From assembly GCA_024998625.1 (NCBI GenBank), contig JACOEL010000005.1:124001-188000 (forward strand): a DNA stretch of 64,000 bases. The letters run 5' to 3'. This stretch comes from Nitrospira sp. (GTDB lineage: Bacteria > Nitrospirota > Nitrospiria > Nitrospirales > Nitrospiraceae). The translations under genes were made by a program, and so were the position numbers. Shown here piece after piece: positions 33,215 to 40,690 of the stretch; the stretch's first letter is position 1, and the number at the start of each line of letters is the position of its first letter. A model generated the notes under the pieces. That model ran no database searches. It was not told the DNA's origin and worked only from the letters and a program-made list of their open reading frames with translations.

Positions 33215-33585
33215 CGGACATCTTCCTTTAGTGAGTGAAAGGTGCGAAATGGCCAGTATCGGAGACTCGCGCCCACCTTAACCACCCTGAACATCAACCC
33301 ACCGGTCCCGACTGCGGAGGTGAACCCCACAATGCCGTAACAGGCCCAGAGCGGAAGGTTTGTGTAGGTCAGGAGTAAATGGACCCCCATCATCAGCAGG
33401 AAGAGGGTTGCCATGACTCCCAGGAGAAGACTGATGCCGCTCTGTATCACTATCGAGCTGAGCTTGTGCCGTTCGTGCTGCAGTTCGTGACGTGCCAGCT
33501 CCATCTCTTGACGCAGGAGGCAACGGAGGTCTGACATCAGGCCCGACACGAGCACGCCGATTGAAATTGGATGTGGATTGTCCAT
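33178..33585 (-). CDS. Phage-holin-like (Actinobacterial holin-X/DUF1469) membrane protein
   Basis: 135 residues from ATG 33585. N-terminal LVSGLMSDLRCLLRQEMELA with amphipathic helix HELQHERHKL, then two membrane helices (IVIQSGISLLLGVMATLFLL, LPLWACYGIVGFTSAVGTGG), the usual layout of this family. In non-phage settings it is co-located with DUF883 and similar proteins, as here, and is thought to act in the envelope under stress. GGGGAAAGG lies about 12 bases upstream. Overlaps the next gene by 37 bases. Confidence 0.82.
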   Translation of the reverse strand: MDNPHPISIGVLVSGLMSDLRCLLRQEMELARHELQHERHKLSSIVIQSGISLLLGVMATLFLLMMGVHLLLTYTNLPLWACYGIVGFTSAVGTGGLMFRVVKVGASLRYWPFRTFHSLKEDVRWITERVLSNRA

Positions 33586-33604
33586 GTCCGAAGCCCTTTC
33601 CCCG

Positions 33605-33955
33605 CTACTCAGGCCGCGCGCGCGCGAGCAGGTATCCGCACCCAAGTCCAACGAGGAGGGTTTGAAGCGGGTAACGCCGCATGAGAATTTCGAGATCTTC
33701 GACGATGCCGCTCATCCCCTGTTGTTGGAGTATGCGCGAGGTTTGTTTCACGCCTCGGGAAGCGGCATCCGCTGCGGCACCGGCCGCGCCATCTTGTGGA
33801 AGACGTTCACGCAGTCGGTCGGCCGCGGATTCCAGCGCTTCACCTGCTCGGTTGGTCGTTCGATTTGCCGCAGCCATCGTGTCGGTCACGGCGCCATGAA
33901 CGGTTGCTTTCCCCTGCTCGGCTGTCTGTTCGAATGTGCTCTTCTCCTGCTCCAT
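33605..33955 (-). CDS. Small DUF883/DUF3618-like membrane-anchored protein
   Basis: 116 residues. Mostly Ala/Arg/Glu-rich helix (AAANRTTNRAGEALESAADR, DAASRGVKQTSRILQQQG) with a C-terminal hydrophobic helix LQTLLVGLGCGYLLARARP. This resembles YqjD/ElaB-type proteins with a C-terminal anchor. GAAGGAGAG precedes the ATG. It leads a three-gene set (this gene, holin-like, DUF883) on the minus strand. Site 10 of the recurring inverted repeat is about 92 bp upstream. Confidence 0.78.
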   Translation of the reverse strand: MEQEKSTFEQTAEQGKATVHGAVTDTMAAANRTTNRAGEALESAADRLRERLPQDGAAGAAADAASRGVKQTSRILQQQGMSGIVEDLEILMRRYPLQTLLVGLGCGYLLARARPE

Positions 33956-34038
33956 CGGGACTCTCCTTCACCCTCAATAACGGTTGTGGCTAGGCGTCGT
34001 TGGTAAGCTCAAGGTAACGATCTGCGTTCGCCGCATAA

Positions 34039-34056
34039 ACTGGGCAAAGCCCTAGT
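34039..34056. promoter_or_regulatory. Putative operator of the ACTAGG-N6-CCTAGT family (site 10)
   Basis: Reads ACTGGG CAAAGC CCTAGT on the plus strand, with a perfect right arm and five of six on the left. Centred about 92 bp before the start at 33955. Confidence 0.55.
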
Positions 34057-34096
34057 CGCACCGCTGGACGCATGACTTCATCCCCACCATAGGCTC

Positions 34097-35200
34097 TCAG
34101 AGGGTGGGGGCAGTCGCACGGACCTGTCTCGGTTTAGCGACCGGCGGTCGGTGCATTTGCAGCCGGACGTCGGGCCGCACCTGTTTCGTCGACAGTCGGA
34201 GCGGAACGCTGCGACCTTGCCGGGCGGAACGATGCAGGGCTTCGATAATTTGCACATCGAGCAGGCCCTCAAGCCCATTCGGCTCCGGTTGGCGATTGTC
34301 TCGTACGCAGGAGGCAAAATAGATCAGTTGGGGGGCGAACTGATCCCCCGGTCTGAACATGCGGACGCGTGTCTTCCCGTTTACGGTGATGGACGCTTTC
34401 AAGCTTCCCAGGTATTCGTAAGCCGGCTCCACACGCACCCGGCCCTTTGTGCCGACGATTTCATACATGGCGGCATCGGTCGCGCCGAAGCTGCAGGTCA
34501 ATGTCGCCAGGCGATCGTGGGGAAAGCGAAGGATTGCGCCGGCCGATTCTTCGACCTTCTGGAATCGGCGGTCACGGCCGCGACCGACCAGCGCGGTGAC
34601 CTCCGTCGGTTCGTCGCGGAAGAGGTATCGTGCCGCGTTGATGCAATAGATGCCGATATCATACAGCGGCCCCCCGCCCAACCGCTGGCTCAAACGGATG
34701 TCGCCGGAACGAACCTGTTGGGTGAAGACCGAATGAAAGAGCCTCGGCTCACCTAAGCGCCCGGACTGCAACAGGGCAATGGTCTGAAGATTGCAAGCCT
34801 CGAAGTGCAGACGATACGCGACCATCAGTTTGACGCGATACCGCTCGGCGGCTCGGATCATCTTCCGGCAATCGGCGGCAGTCACGGCAAGGGGCTTTTC
34901 ACACAGGATATGTATGCCGGCACGAGCCGCCCGCACCGCGTATTCGCGATGGAGACTGTTCGGCAGGGCAATGTACACGGCATCAATTTCGCCGCTTCGC
35001 AAACACTGCTCGTAGTCTTTGTAGGCATAAGTGTGAGCGACCCCGTATTGTCGGCCGAGGATGCGACGCTTCAGGGGGTCGTCCGATACCAGTGCGGTCA
35101 GCCGTGCCGAGGATTTTGTATGGGCGAAGGCGGGAAGCACGGCAACCTGGGAAATATGTCCAAGACCGACGACCGCAAAGCGCAGTGGTGAAAGACTCAT
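34097..35200 (-). CDS. Gfo/Idh/MocA family NAD(P)-dependent oxidoreductase
   Basis: 367 residues. The N-terminal Rossmann fold (FAVVGLGHISQVAVLPAF) is followed by DAVYIALPNSLHREYAV and the conserved catalytic ILCEKPLAVT (Lys of EKP). The C-terminal alpha/beta substrate domain has GGGPLYDIGIYCINAARYLF (Asp and aromatic positions of the family) and EIVGTKGRVRVEPAYEY. These enzymes oxidise or reduce sugars and related compounds; the true substrate is not predictable. The last 35 residues (VRPDVRLQMHRPPVAKPRQV) look unstructured. A lone gene between two stress-gene groups. Confidence 0.9.
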   Translation of the reverse strand: MSLSPLRFAVVGLGHISQVAVLPAFAHTKSSARLTALVSDDPLKRRILGRQYGVAHTYAYKDYEQCLRSGEIDAVYIALPNSLHREYAVRAARAGIHILCEKPLAVTAADCRKMIRAAERYRVKLMVAYRLHFEACNLQTIALLQSGRLGEPRLFHSVFTQQVRSGDIRLSQRLGGGPLYDIGIYCINAARYLFRDEPTEVTALVGRGRDRRFQKVEESAGAILRFPHDRLATLTCSFGATDAAMYEIVGTKGRVRVEPAYEYLGSLKASITVNGKTRVRMFRPGDQFAPQLIYFASCVRDNRQPEPNGLEGLLDVQIIEALHRSARQGRSVPLRLSTKQVRPDVRLQMHRPPVAKPRQVRATAPTL

Positions 35201-35306
35201 TCAGTGGCACTCCATTTCTCCCGGGGAAGGGGATGTCAGCATCCGTCGTTCGAGCCATCATCCTGTGTAGTACATTCCGGATGTGCTGCTACCAATGCCT
35301 GTGGTG

Positions 35307-35705
35307 CTATCTCTTGTTCAATAGCGGAAAGAGATCGCGCTCCTCCGCGATGAAATGGGCACGGACGGTCTGCATCATGTCTTCAAAGAATTCATCCAAC
35401 AATTCGTCGTCATCGTTTTCAGCCTGTTGTAACTCGTCTACCATCGCTTTAATCTCCTCATGTTCTAAGAGAAGATGTTCCACCAAGGTCCGGCCTTCGT
35501 TGTCCTGATGCCGAACGTCCTCCGTCAGCCGCTCTTCCATTTGGAAATGGCCTGTCAATCGTTGCAGGATCTGGTCGATGTGGGATTGTCGGGAGTCTGC
35601 CGGGGCGGCACGGTACAGCTGGAAGAGGGCCAGAATATGGCGATGGTCGTCGCGTATCAGCTTGACCGCGCCGTCGGTGTTCGACATCGTCGGTGTGTTC
35701 GCCAT
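35307..35705 (-). CDS. Hemerythrin HHE-domain protein
   Basis: 132 residues from ATG 35705, chosen for GGGAGG 7 bases upstream; a longer frame starts at 35768. Di-iron ligand pattern: RDDHRHILALFQLY, HFQMEERLTEDV, LLLEHEEIKAMVDEL and VRAHFIAEERDLFPLL. A second hemerythrin beside the one at 9629. The Asp/Glu-rich stretch (AENDDDELLDEFFED) between the last two helices is unusually acidic. A role in O2, NO or iron handling is known for the family. Site 11 lies upstream. Confidence 0.88.
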   Translation of the reverse strand: MANTPTMSNTDGAVKLIRDDHRHILALFQLYRAAPADSRQSHIDQILQRLTGHFQMEERLTEDVRHQDNEGRTLVEHLLLEHEEIKAMVDELQQAENDDDELLDEFFEDMMQTVRAHFIAEERDLFPLLNKR

Positions 35706-35782
35706 GAGGCTGCCTCCCAATGAGTGACGCGTGGTCATTCGTGGTATCAACGCCACCGTATCAGTCAATCATTAGCGTGCGC

Positions 35783-35800
35783 ACTGGGTAGGACCCTAAT
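35783..35800. promoter_or_regulatory. Putative operator of the ACTAGG-N6-CCTAGT family (site 11)
   Basis: Reads ACTGGG TAGGAC CCTAAT on the plus strand and is centred about 86 bp before the hemerythrin start at 35705. Its spacer and flanks share TAGGGTCCTACC (reverse reading) with the sequence before katE. Confidence 0.45.
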
Positions 35801-35831
35801 CATCGACGCCAGGGTGAACGGCGACATTCGG

Positions 35832-35870
35832 ACGTGGAGAGGAAGCGTCGTTGGACGCTCCTCTCCACGT
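35832..35870 (-). terminator. Hairpin behind the DUF4403 gene
   Basis: ACGTGGAGAGG-A-AGCGTC (35832-35849) pairs with GACGCT-CCTCTCCACGT (35854-35870) around a GTTG loop, with one bulged A. It lies directly after the DUF4403 stop on the minus strand. Probable transcription terminator. Confidence 0.75.
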
Positions 35871-35878
35871 GGTGTGGG

Positions 35879-37354
35879 TTAGCGGCTTTCCCGCGGGAGC
35901 AACGCCCTGGTTCCTTGCCCCTCGAGTGTGACCTGGCCGGTGGCGCTGGCAGTTCCTTCCAGCAAAATGATGACCGTCAAGCCCTGCGGTGAAGAGCGGA
36001 CCTGGTCGGGCAGTTGCCGTGTCACAAGCATATCCATCGTGACGCCTCCCGACCGGTGTGTTCCAGTCAGTGTTTGCTTCAATCGATCGACTTGCGCAGA
36101 GATGTCGACAGCGATAGCCTGCCGGAGTTTCGGATTGAGTTCCCGATCCACCAGTTGCCAATAGCCGATACGAATGGAGTCGATGGCGGATTTCGACTCA
36201 TTGGCCATTTGGAGGTCCGGCACGGAGAGGCTCCGTCCCCCGTCATCCAGGCGTGGCGTTCCCCAATAGTAAATCGTACCTTTGAGATCGCCGCTGAGTT
36301 CGACCGTCACCAGGACGCGCCCACTGGCGTCCGCGGCGGAGACCTGTTCAATTACGGCCCTGTCTGAGGCCGTGGAATCGAGCACCACCGTCTGGTGGAA
36401 CAGCTTGCTCTGCAGTTGGTGCGAGAGCTGCTGATAAGAAAATGGGACTCGGGCCAACATCGTGTAGGGCTTATTAACAGCCGACAGGGGGCCCGAATTG
36501 ACGAGGGCGACCGTGGGAGCAGCCTCCGCACAGGTCGGCTCATAGGTGATGAAGGGCATTTGTTTTGCCGAGCCCAGAATCACCGTGTCCTGTGTCGTAC
36601 CCTTCTGTTGTCCGAGAATCATTTCTCTTGGATTGCCGTAGAGGCAGGCATGGGTGTTCAGAGTCGCCATCGAGAGGGACAGGGGACCGTCGAGATCATC
36701 CCAGAGCCGTTGCAATGGAATCGCAAATGCGTCGGCTTGGACAGCCTCCGTCAGTGCGATCTTGATCTCAGGCAGTCCGAACAAGTCGGGCGCCTGATCG
36801 GTCACCGGGACGTTGAACATATTGCAGCGCGCGTCGCTCTCCGGTTTGGTTCTCACCGCAAGGTGAGTGGGTTCAAAGCCAAAAGAGACCGATTCGCTTT
36901 CTTGCAGCAGGGCGAGTTTGCCCGTGACGTCCAGCGTGGCAAAAACAGGATCCAGGTGACAGGCCCGTGAACTGCCGCGCGACTCGATTTCTCCTTTATA
37001 TTCGGCATGAATCCCGACGAGGCCGTCCTGGATATGCACCTGCGGATTGCTGCTCCGCACAAAGGTCCAACGGAATTCTTGACCGAGCGGATGCCCCGAC
37101 TCCGTGATGCGTTCCGGAATGGCATCTCGAATGGCCGTCTGAATCGGCGTCAGATCGATCTTTACCTGGAAGGGCATCTGCGAGAGCGGAGCCCGTGACT
37201 CCTCCTTTGCCGTCGCTGTGAAGGAAGGAACCGCGCTGGTAATCGGAGGGGGAACCGGTTTGGATGTTGACTGCGGGATGGAATGGCTGCAGGCACTACC
37301 GAGCAGCAAGACTGCGCAGAGTGCCGGCAGAACAGGTTGTGTATGGTGCTTCAT
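35879..37354 (-). CDS. DUF4403 family lipoprotein
   Basis: 491 residues. Lipoprotein signal MKHHTQPVLPALCAVLLL with lipobox GSAC at about 23, then a Pro-rich linker. The body follows DUF4403: VKIDLTPIQTAIRDAIPE, repeated barrel-like halves with ALTEAVQADAFAIPLQRLWD, and a second half (VPFSYQQLSHQLQSKLF, GDLKGTIYYWGTPRLDDGG) that looks like a duplicated lipid-binding (SMP/BPI-like) fold. The function is unknown; lipid carriage in the envelope is an inference from that fold. GGGAGG precedes the ATG at 37354. The hairpin at 35832 ends the transcript. Confidence 0.85.
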   Translation of the reverse strand: MKHHTQPVLPALCAVLLLGSACSHSIPQSTSKPVPPPITSAVPSFTATAKEESRAPLSQMPFQVKIDLTPIQTAIRDAIPERITESGHPLGQEFRWTFVRSSNPQVHIQDGLVGIHAEYKGEIESRGSSRACHLDPVFATLDVTGKLALLQESESVSFGFEPTHLAVRTKPESDARCNMFNVPVTDQAPDLFGLPEIKIALTEAVQADAFAIPLQRLWDDLDGPLSLSMATLNTHACLYGNPREMILGQQKGTTQDTVILGSAKQMPFITYEPTCAEAAPTVALVNSGPLSAVNKPYTMLARVPFSYQQLSHQLQSKLFHQTVVLDSTASDRAVIEQVSAADASGRVLVTVELSGDLKGTIYYWGTPRLDDGGRSLSVPDLQMANESKSAIDSIRIGYWQLVDRELNPKLRQAIAVDISAQVDRLKQTLTGTHRSGGVTMDMLVTRQLPDQVRSSPQGLTVIILLEGTASATGQVTLEGQGTRALLPRESR

Positions 37355-37595
37355 AATTGCCTCCCAAAGCATGTGAACCGGTCGACGCTCCGTCATGTTC
37401 CGGCGTCGTGGCCGTTGCGGCGCAGTTCGCGGCGGATATCACGATTACACCTGGCTACGATGAGATGTATACGGAAACGCAAGAGGACATGCTCATCGTG
37501 CAGGTGATCGTGCAGACAGCATAGAGGCGAGCGCTACTGACGCGCACTGCCGTGCCCGGATTCCCACAAGCTTCCTGCTCAAGATTGTGGTCAGA

Positions 37596-37907
37596 TTACT
37601 GCGGTTGAATCTGAAGATTGTTATTCACCGTCCTTACGCCGGTTACTCCTCGTGCCAGTTCGGCTACCCGCATTTTCTGTTCCGTGGATGTGACGACACC
37701 GTTCAGAGTCACCACCCCGCGTTCTGTATCTACGTCGATACGGGAAAAATTCGACAGGCGATCGGATGACAGTTTGGATTGCACCGAAGTCGTGATGGTG
37801 GCGTCATCGATGGTTTGTCCCGCGGTCTTGCCGGTGGTGGACTGGCAGCCGACCAGCGAAAGCATCGCCACAGCAAAAACGAAACGTGTCAGATGTGCGA
37901 ACATCAT
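37596..37907 (-). CDS. BON-domain lipoprotein
   Basis: 103 residues. Signal peptide with lipobox LSLVGC at about 20. One BON domain (about 32-100): DATITTSVQSKLSSD, RIDVDTERGVVTLNGVVTS and VTGVRTVNNNLQ. BON proteins such as OsmY, DolP and Kbp bind membranes or potassium and are often osmotically induced. It sits with YtxH and DUF4403 genes in an envelope-stress group. ATGATG at 37907-37902 gives two possible starts. Confidence 0.88.
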   Translation of the reverse strand: MMFAHLTRFVFAVAMLSLVGCQSTTGKTAGQTIDDATITTSVQSKLSSDRLSNFSRIDVDTERGVVTLNGVVTSTEQKMRVAELARGVTGVRTVNNNLQIQPQ

Positions 37908-37977
37908 GATGTGTACTCCTTGTCAGAATGTCGTCCAGGTGTATATCCGTATGCGTTCAGACGGTGTCATTGGAATA

Positions 37978-38304
37978 CTACGTGCGCCGGGAAGCCGCCT
38001 CGCCCACGGTTTTCTCGGCGGTCTGGACGGTCTCTTCCACGAATTCCCGGGCGGCCCGCCCGGCGTTTCGTAGGGTTTGCTTTCCACCCTCGACATATTC
38101 CTGCCCGCGATCCACGGCGTGATCCCAAGCGGCGCGACCCTGCTCGGTAGCCTCGTCCAGTTCATCTTTGGCCTTGGATGCATAGTCGCGCAGGGTGGAA
38201 CGAAGCTCCGTGCCGGACTGGGGAGCCAACAGTAGTGCGATCCCCGCACCGATGAATGCGCCCGCCATAAATGCCGACCAGTTGGAAGACTCTTCTGTAT
38301 TCAT
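37978..38304 (-). CDS. YtxH-domain (gas-vesicle/stress-type) membrane protein
   Basis: 108 residues. YtxH signature at the start: WSAFMAGAFIGAGIALLLAPQ followed by SGTELRSTLRDYASKAKDEL, then a long Ala/Glu/Arg helix to the C-terminus. Family members in Bacillus belong to the general stress response. A near-perfect ribosome site (AAGGAGGT) precedes the ATG. Site 12, the best copy of the recurring inverted repeat, is about 91 bp upstream. Confidence 0.85.
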   Translation of the reverse strand: MNTEESSNWSAFMAGAFIGAGIALLLAPQSGTELRSTLRDYASKAKDELDEATEQGRAAWDHAVDRGQEYVEGGKQTLRNAGRAAREFVEETVQTAEKTVGEAASRRT

Positions 38305-38613
38305 CGCTGACCTCCTTACAATTGACAGAATTGACGATGTTGTCGAACGCCTGATCTCAACAGTAACAGGATGCTGCGAACCTCCCACTAGGCATGGCCC
38401 TAGTTGAGCGGTGCGCAGCGTGTGAACGCGGGAATTTGCATTGACTATGCGTGACGGCGAGTCATGCCGGAATGGGCGGCATCGCGTGAGGGAGAGCGTA
38501 GAGATAGGCAAGTCAGCAGGGCTGCTCGTCAACGGAGTGTCTGGAGCTTAAACGCGGAAAATTCGTGGCAATGCCAAGCAGGGAACGAGGGAAAATGACA
38601 TGGTGCGGGATTA
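38305..38613. other. Intergenic region between the YtxH gene and tRNA-Arg
   Basis: 309 bp without a convincing gene. It contains the ribosome site of the YtxH gene and the inverted repeat at 38387-38404. Nothing else is recognised in 38405-38613. Confidence 0.7.
38387..38404. promoter_or_regulatory. Putative operator of the ACTAGG-N6-CCTAGT family (site 12, perfect arms)
   Basis: Reads ACTAGG CATGGC CCTAGT, a perfect inverted repeat with a six-base spacer. Centred about 91 bp before the YtxH start (38304). This copy defines the consensus. Confidence 0.6.
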
Positions 38614-38689
38614 TGGTGCGCCCGACAGGACTTGAACCTGTAACCTTCTGATCCGTAGTCAGATGCTCTATCCATTGAGCTACGGGCGC
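38614..38689 (-). tRNA. tRNA-Arg (anticodon ACG)
   Basis: The minus strand folds into a full cloverleaf: acceptor GCGCCCG with CGGGCGC, D-arm GCTC...GAGC, anticodon stem TCTGA/TCAGA around loop CTACGGA (anticodon ACG), and T-arm ACAGG-TTCAAGT-CCTGT. The CCA end is encoded. ACG is read as ICG after A34 deamination and decodes CGU, CGC and CGA arginine codons. Confidence 0.97.
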
Positions 38690-38700
38690 ACATCCGATGC

Positions 38701-38743
38701 TTTGAGCCCGCTCGAAGAGCGGTCCTTCCGGAGCGGGCTCAAA
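38701..38743 (-). terminator. Perfect 13-bp hairpin between the BACON/FN3 gene and tRNA-Arg
   Basis: TTTGAGCCCGCTC (38701-38713) pairs exactly with GAGCGGGCTCAAA (38731-38743) across 17 bases. It lies after the stop of the secreted-protein gene on the minus strand and before the tRNA, and probably ends that transcript. Confidence 0.75.
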
Positions 38744-38805
38744 TGAGCAGCGCTGGTTATACAGGCTTGAGGGAAGGACGGTCAAGTCTATCCGGCATAC
38801 ATATT

Positions 38806-40479
38806 TTAGAAGAGACTCCTGCTGATTTCTCCGGAAGGGGAGCTTTCGTTGCCGCTTGAGTCGTAGGCCGTCACGGAAAACCAATAGGTCGATCCCAGCG
38901 GCAATGTCAAGCGTGTTGAAGTGACGTTGCCGACGTCGAACGACTGAGAACGAACGCCGGACGCTGTGCCGACATAGACCCGATAGCCTCTGAGGTCTGC
39001 CTCACTGTTTGCGACCCAGGTGACCGTCACCGTGCCGGTTGCCGTGCCAGAAGGCGGGGGTGGAGGCGTTGTGCTTCCGGTCGGCGAAGGCGGGGGCGGT
39101 GGGGGGGTGGTCCCGGTTGCCGTGACGTTGAGTGCGACCGGAATACGCAAGGTTTGCGATCCGTTGGGGCCGCTCTCGACGATATAGATGATGCCTGAGT
39201 AAGTGCCGACGTTCATGGCCGAGGTGTTCACCGAGACCGTGATGGGATCGATCTCAGTATTGATGGTCTGCGTGCTGCCATAGGGCGGATTGAGGGCCGT
39301 CCAGGATTGGCCGGCGCTGATGCTATAGGTGCTCTGTTGGGTGCTGGACTTCTGCAGGTTGAAAACACCCGACGCAGTGCTCCCCTTCGCGGCGGTGAGC
39401 GAGAGTGCGGACGGGAAGGCCTGGAGCATGGGCGTCAATGAACTGGTCGGCGGCGGCGGAGGGGGCAGCGTCGTCGAGGGCGGGGGCGGCGGTGGCGTGG
39501 TCGATGGTGGGGGCGGCGGCGGTGTCGTGCTTGCAGGGGGCGGCGGGGGCGGTGGGGGGGTGGTCCCGGTTGCCGTGACGTTGAGTGCGACCGGAATACG
39601 CAAGGTTTGCGATCCGTTGGGGCCGCTCTCGACGATATAGATGATGCCTGAGTAAGTGCCGACGTTCATGGCCGAGGTGTTCACCGAGACCGTGATGGGA
39701 TCGATCTCAGTATTGATGGTCTGCGTGCTGCCATAGGGCGGATTGAGGGCCGTCCAGGATTGGCCGGCGCTGATGCTATAGGTGCTCTGTTGGGTGCTGG
39801 ACTTCTGCAGGTTGAAAACACCCGACGCAGTGCTCCCCTTCGCGGCGGTGAGCGAGAGTGCGGACGGGAAGGCCTGGAGCATGGGCGTCAATGAACTGGT
39901 CGGCGGCGGCGGAGGGGGCAGCGTCGTCGAGGGCGGGGGCGGCGGTGGCGTGGTCGATGGTGGGGGCGGCGGCGGTGTCGTGCTTGCAGGGGGCGGCGGG
40001 GGCGGTGGGGGGGTGGTGCTGGTCGCAGTCACGGTGGTGGTCACCGGTATCCGCCAAGTCGTAGACACGCCAGGTCCGGCCTGTCCGATATAAATCGTGC
40101 CCGAATAGGTTCCTGCCGCAAGTCCCATGGCAGCGGTATTGACCGTGACCGTGAGCACATCCGTTTCGGTGCTGATGGTTTGGGTGCTGCCATAAGGCGG
40201 ATTCAGCCAGATCCAGGACTGGTTGGCGCTGATGAAATAGGTATGTTGCGCGGTGTCTGATTTTTTCAAACTGAGGGTGCCGCTGACTGTGCCCCCCTGG
40301 GCGACCGTCAAAGACAGTGCGCTCGGCGTAAACTGGATGTTTTGCGCGAGGGCGGTTGATCCGTCTGCGCCGAAGTCGCAGAACCACAGAGTCAGCATCA
40401 AGGCCGTAAGCAATCCCTTCGCGCGTCGTCCGACGAGCCGGGGTCGATGCTGATTGACGGTGGTATCGTGCAACCTCAT
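38806..40479 (-). CDS. Secreted repetitive protein: three BACON-like domains, poly-Pro linkers and an FN3 domain
   Basis: 557 residues. Signal peptide (LLTALMLTLWFCDFGADG, cut near STALAQ). Three BACON-like modules (about 50-150, 205-305, 355-455), each with SALSLTxAxGxTxSGxxxL, a SAxQSWxxLNPPYGSTQT block and YSGxIYI. They are separated by linkers of nearly pure Pro/Thr/Ser (PPPPPP runs). The end (about 470-557) is a fibronectin type III domain (VTWVANSEADLRGYRVYVG, PLGSTYWFSVTAYDSSGNES). Modules 2 and 3 with their linkers are encoded by identical 453-bp DNA repeats. Such proteins are surface or matrix proteins that bind carbohydrate or mucin-like material. The upstream sigma-54-type promoter suggests control together with exopolysaccharide genes, which is inference. 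Confidence 0.85.
   Translation of the reverse strand: MRLHDTTVNQHRPRLVGRRAKGLLTALMLTLWFCDFGADGSTALAQNIQFTPSALSLTVAQGGTVSGTLSLKKSDTAQHTYFISANQSWIWLNPPYGSTQTISTETDVLTVTVNTAAMGLAAGTYSGTIYIGQAGPGVSTTWRIPVTTTVTATSTTPPPPPPPPASTTPPPPPPSTTPPPPPPSTTLPPPPPPTSSLTPMLQAFPSALSLTAAKGSTASGVFNLQKSSTQQSTYSISAGQSWTALNPPYGSTQTINTEIDPITVSVNTSAMNVGTYSGIIYIVESGPNGSQTLRIPVALNVTATGTTPPPPPPPPASTTPPPPPPSTTPPPPPPSTTLPPPPPPTSSLTPMLQAFPSALSLTAAKGSTASGVFNLQKSSTQQSTYSISAGQSWTALNPPYGSTQTINTEIDPITVSVNTSAMNVGTYSGIIYIVESGPNGSQTLRIPVALNVTATGTTPPPPPPSPTGSTTPPPPPSGTATGTVTVTWVANSEADLRGYRVYVGTASGVRSQSFDVGNVTSTRLTLPLGSTYWFSVTAYDSSGNESSPSGEISRSLF
39091..39996. repeat. Two tandem 453-bp identical repeats inside the BACON/FN3 gene
   Basis: 39091-39543 and 39544-39996 are the same by eye, and a partial third copy of the Pro-linker part begins at 39997. 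453 is a multiple of three (151 codons), so loss or gain of a unit keeps the frame. Identity implies recent duplication or gene conversion. It is also a place where assemblies may miscount units. Confidence 0.9.
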
Positions 40480-40537
40480 AGTCAGTACTCCCTTAGGTGA
40501 TATTCCTGAAAAGAAAAAAGGAAACGATCGTTGGTGA

Positions 40538-40552
40538 GCAACAGTCGTGCCA
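40538..40552 (-). promoter_or_regulatory. Sigma-54 (-24/-12) promoter for the BACON/FN3 gene
   Basis: The minus strand reads TGGCACGACTGTTGC, matching the consensus TGGCACG-N4-TTGC with exactly ten bases between the GG and GC pairs. Transcription would start near 40526, leaving a leader of about 47 bases before the ATG at 40479. Confidence 0.75.
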
Positions 40553-40669
40553 CAACAAATCGCTTCGGCGTTCTTCTGAATTATTTGCCGGGAATCGTTC
40601 AGCGGAGTTCGGTGAGAATCCCGTCAGGATTACTATCAGCGCCGACCCTACCGGAAGAGAGCGGAATAG

Positions 40670-40690
40670 GCAAGTAAAAATTTCACTTGC
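40670..40690. promoter_or_regulatory. Inverted repeat, possible enhancer-binding site
   Basis: GCAAGT (40670-40675) and ACTTGC (40685-40690) are exact inverted copies around AAAAATTTC. It lies about 130 bp upstream of the sigma-54-type promoter, a usual distance for an activator of that class. Confidence 0.45.

Noticed and set aside
33178-33585. Prophage remnant signalled by a holin-like gene
   Set aside because: No other phage genes are present. This family is common with DUF883-type stress genes outside phages.
39091-40016. CRISPR or mobile element from the 453-bp repeats
   Set aside because: The units are in-frame coding repeats of a secreted protein.
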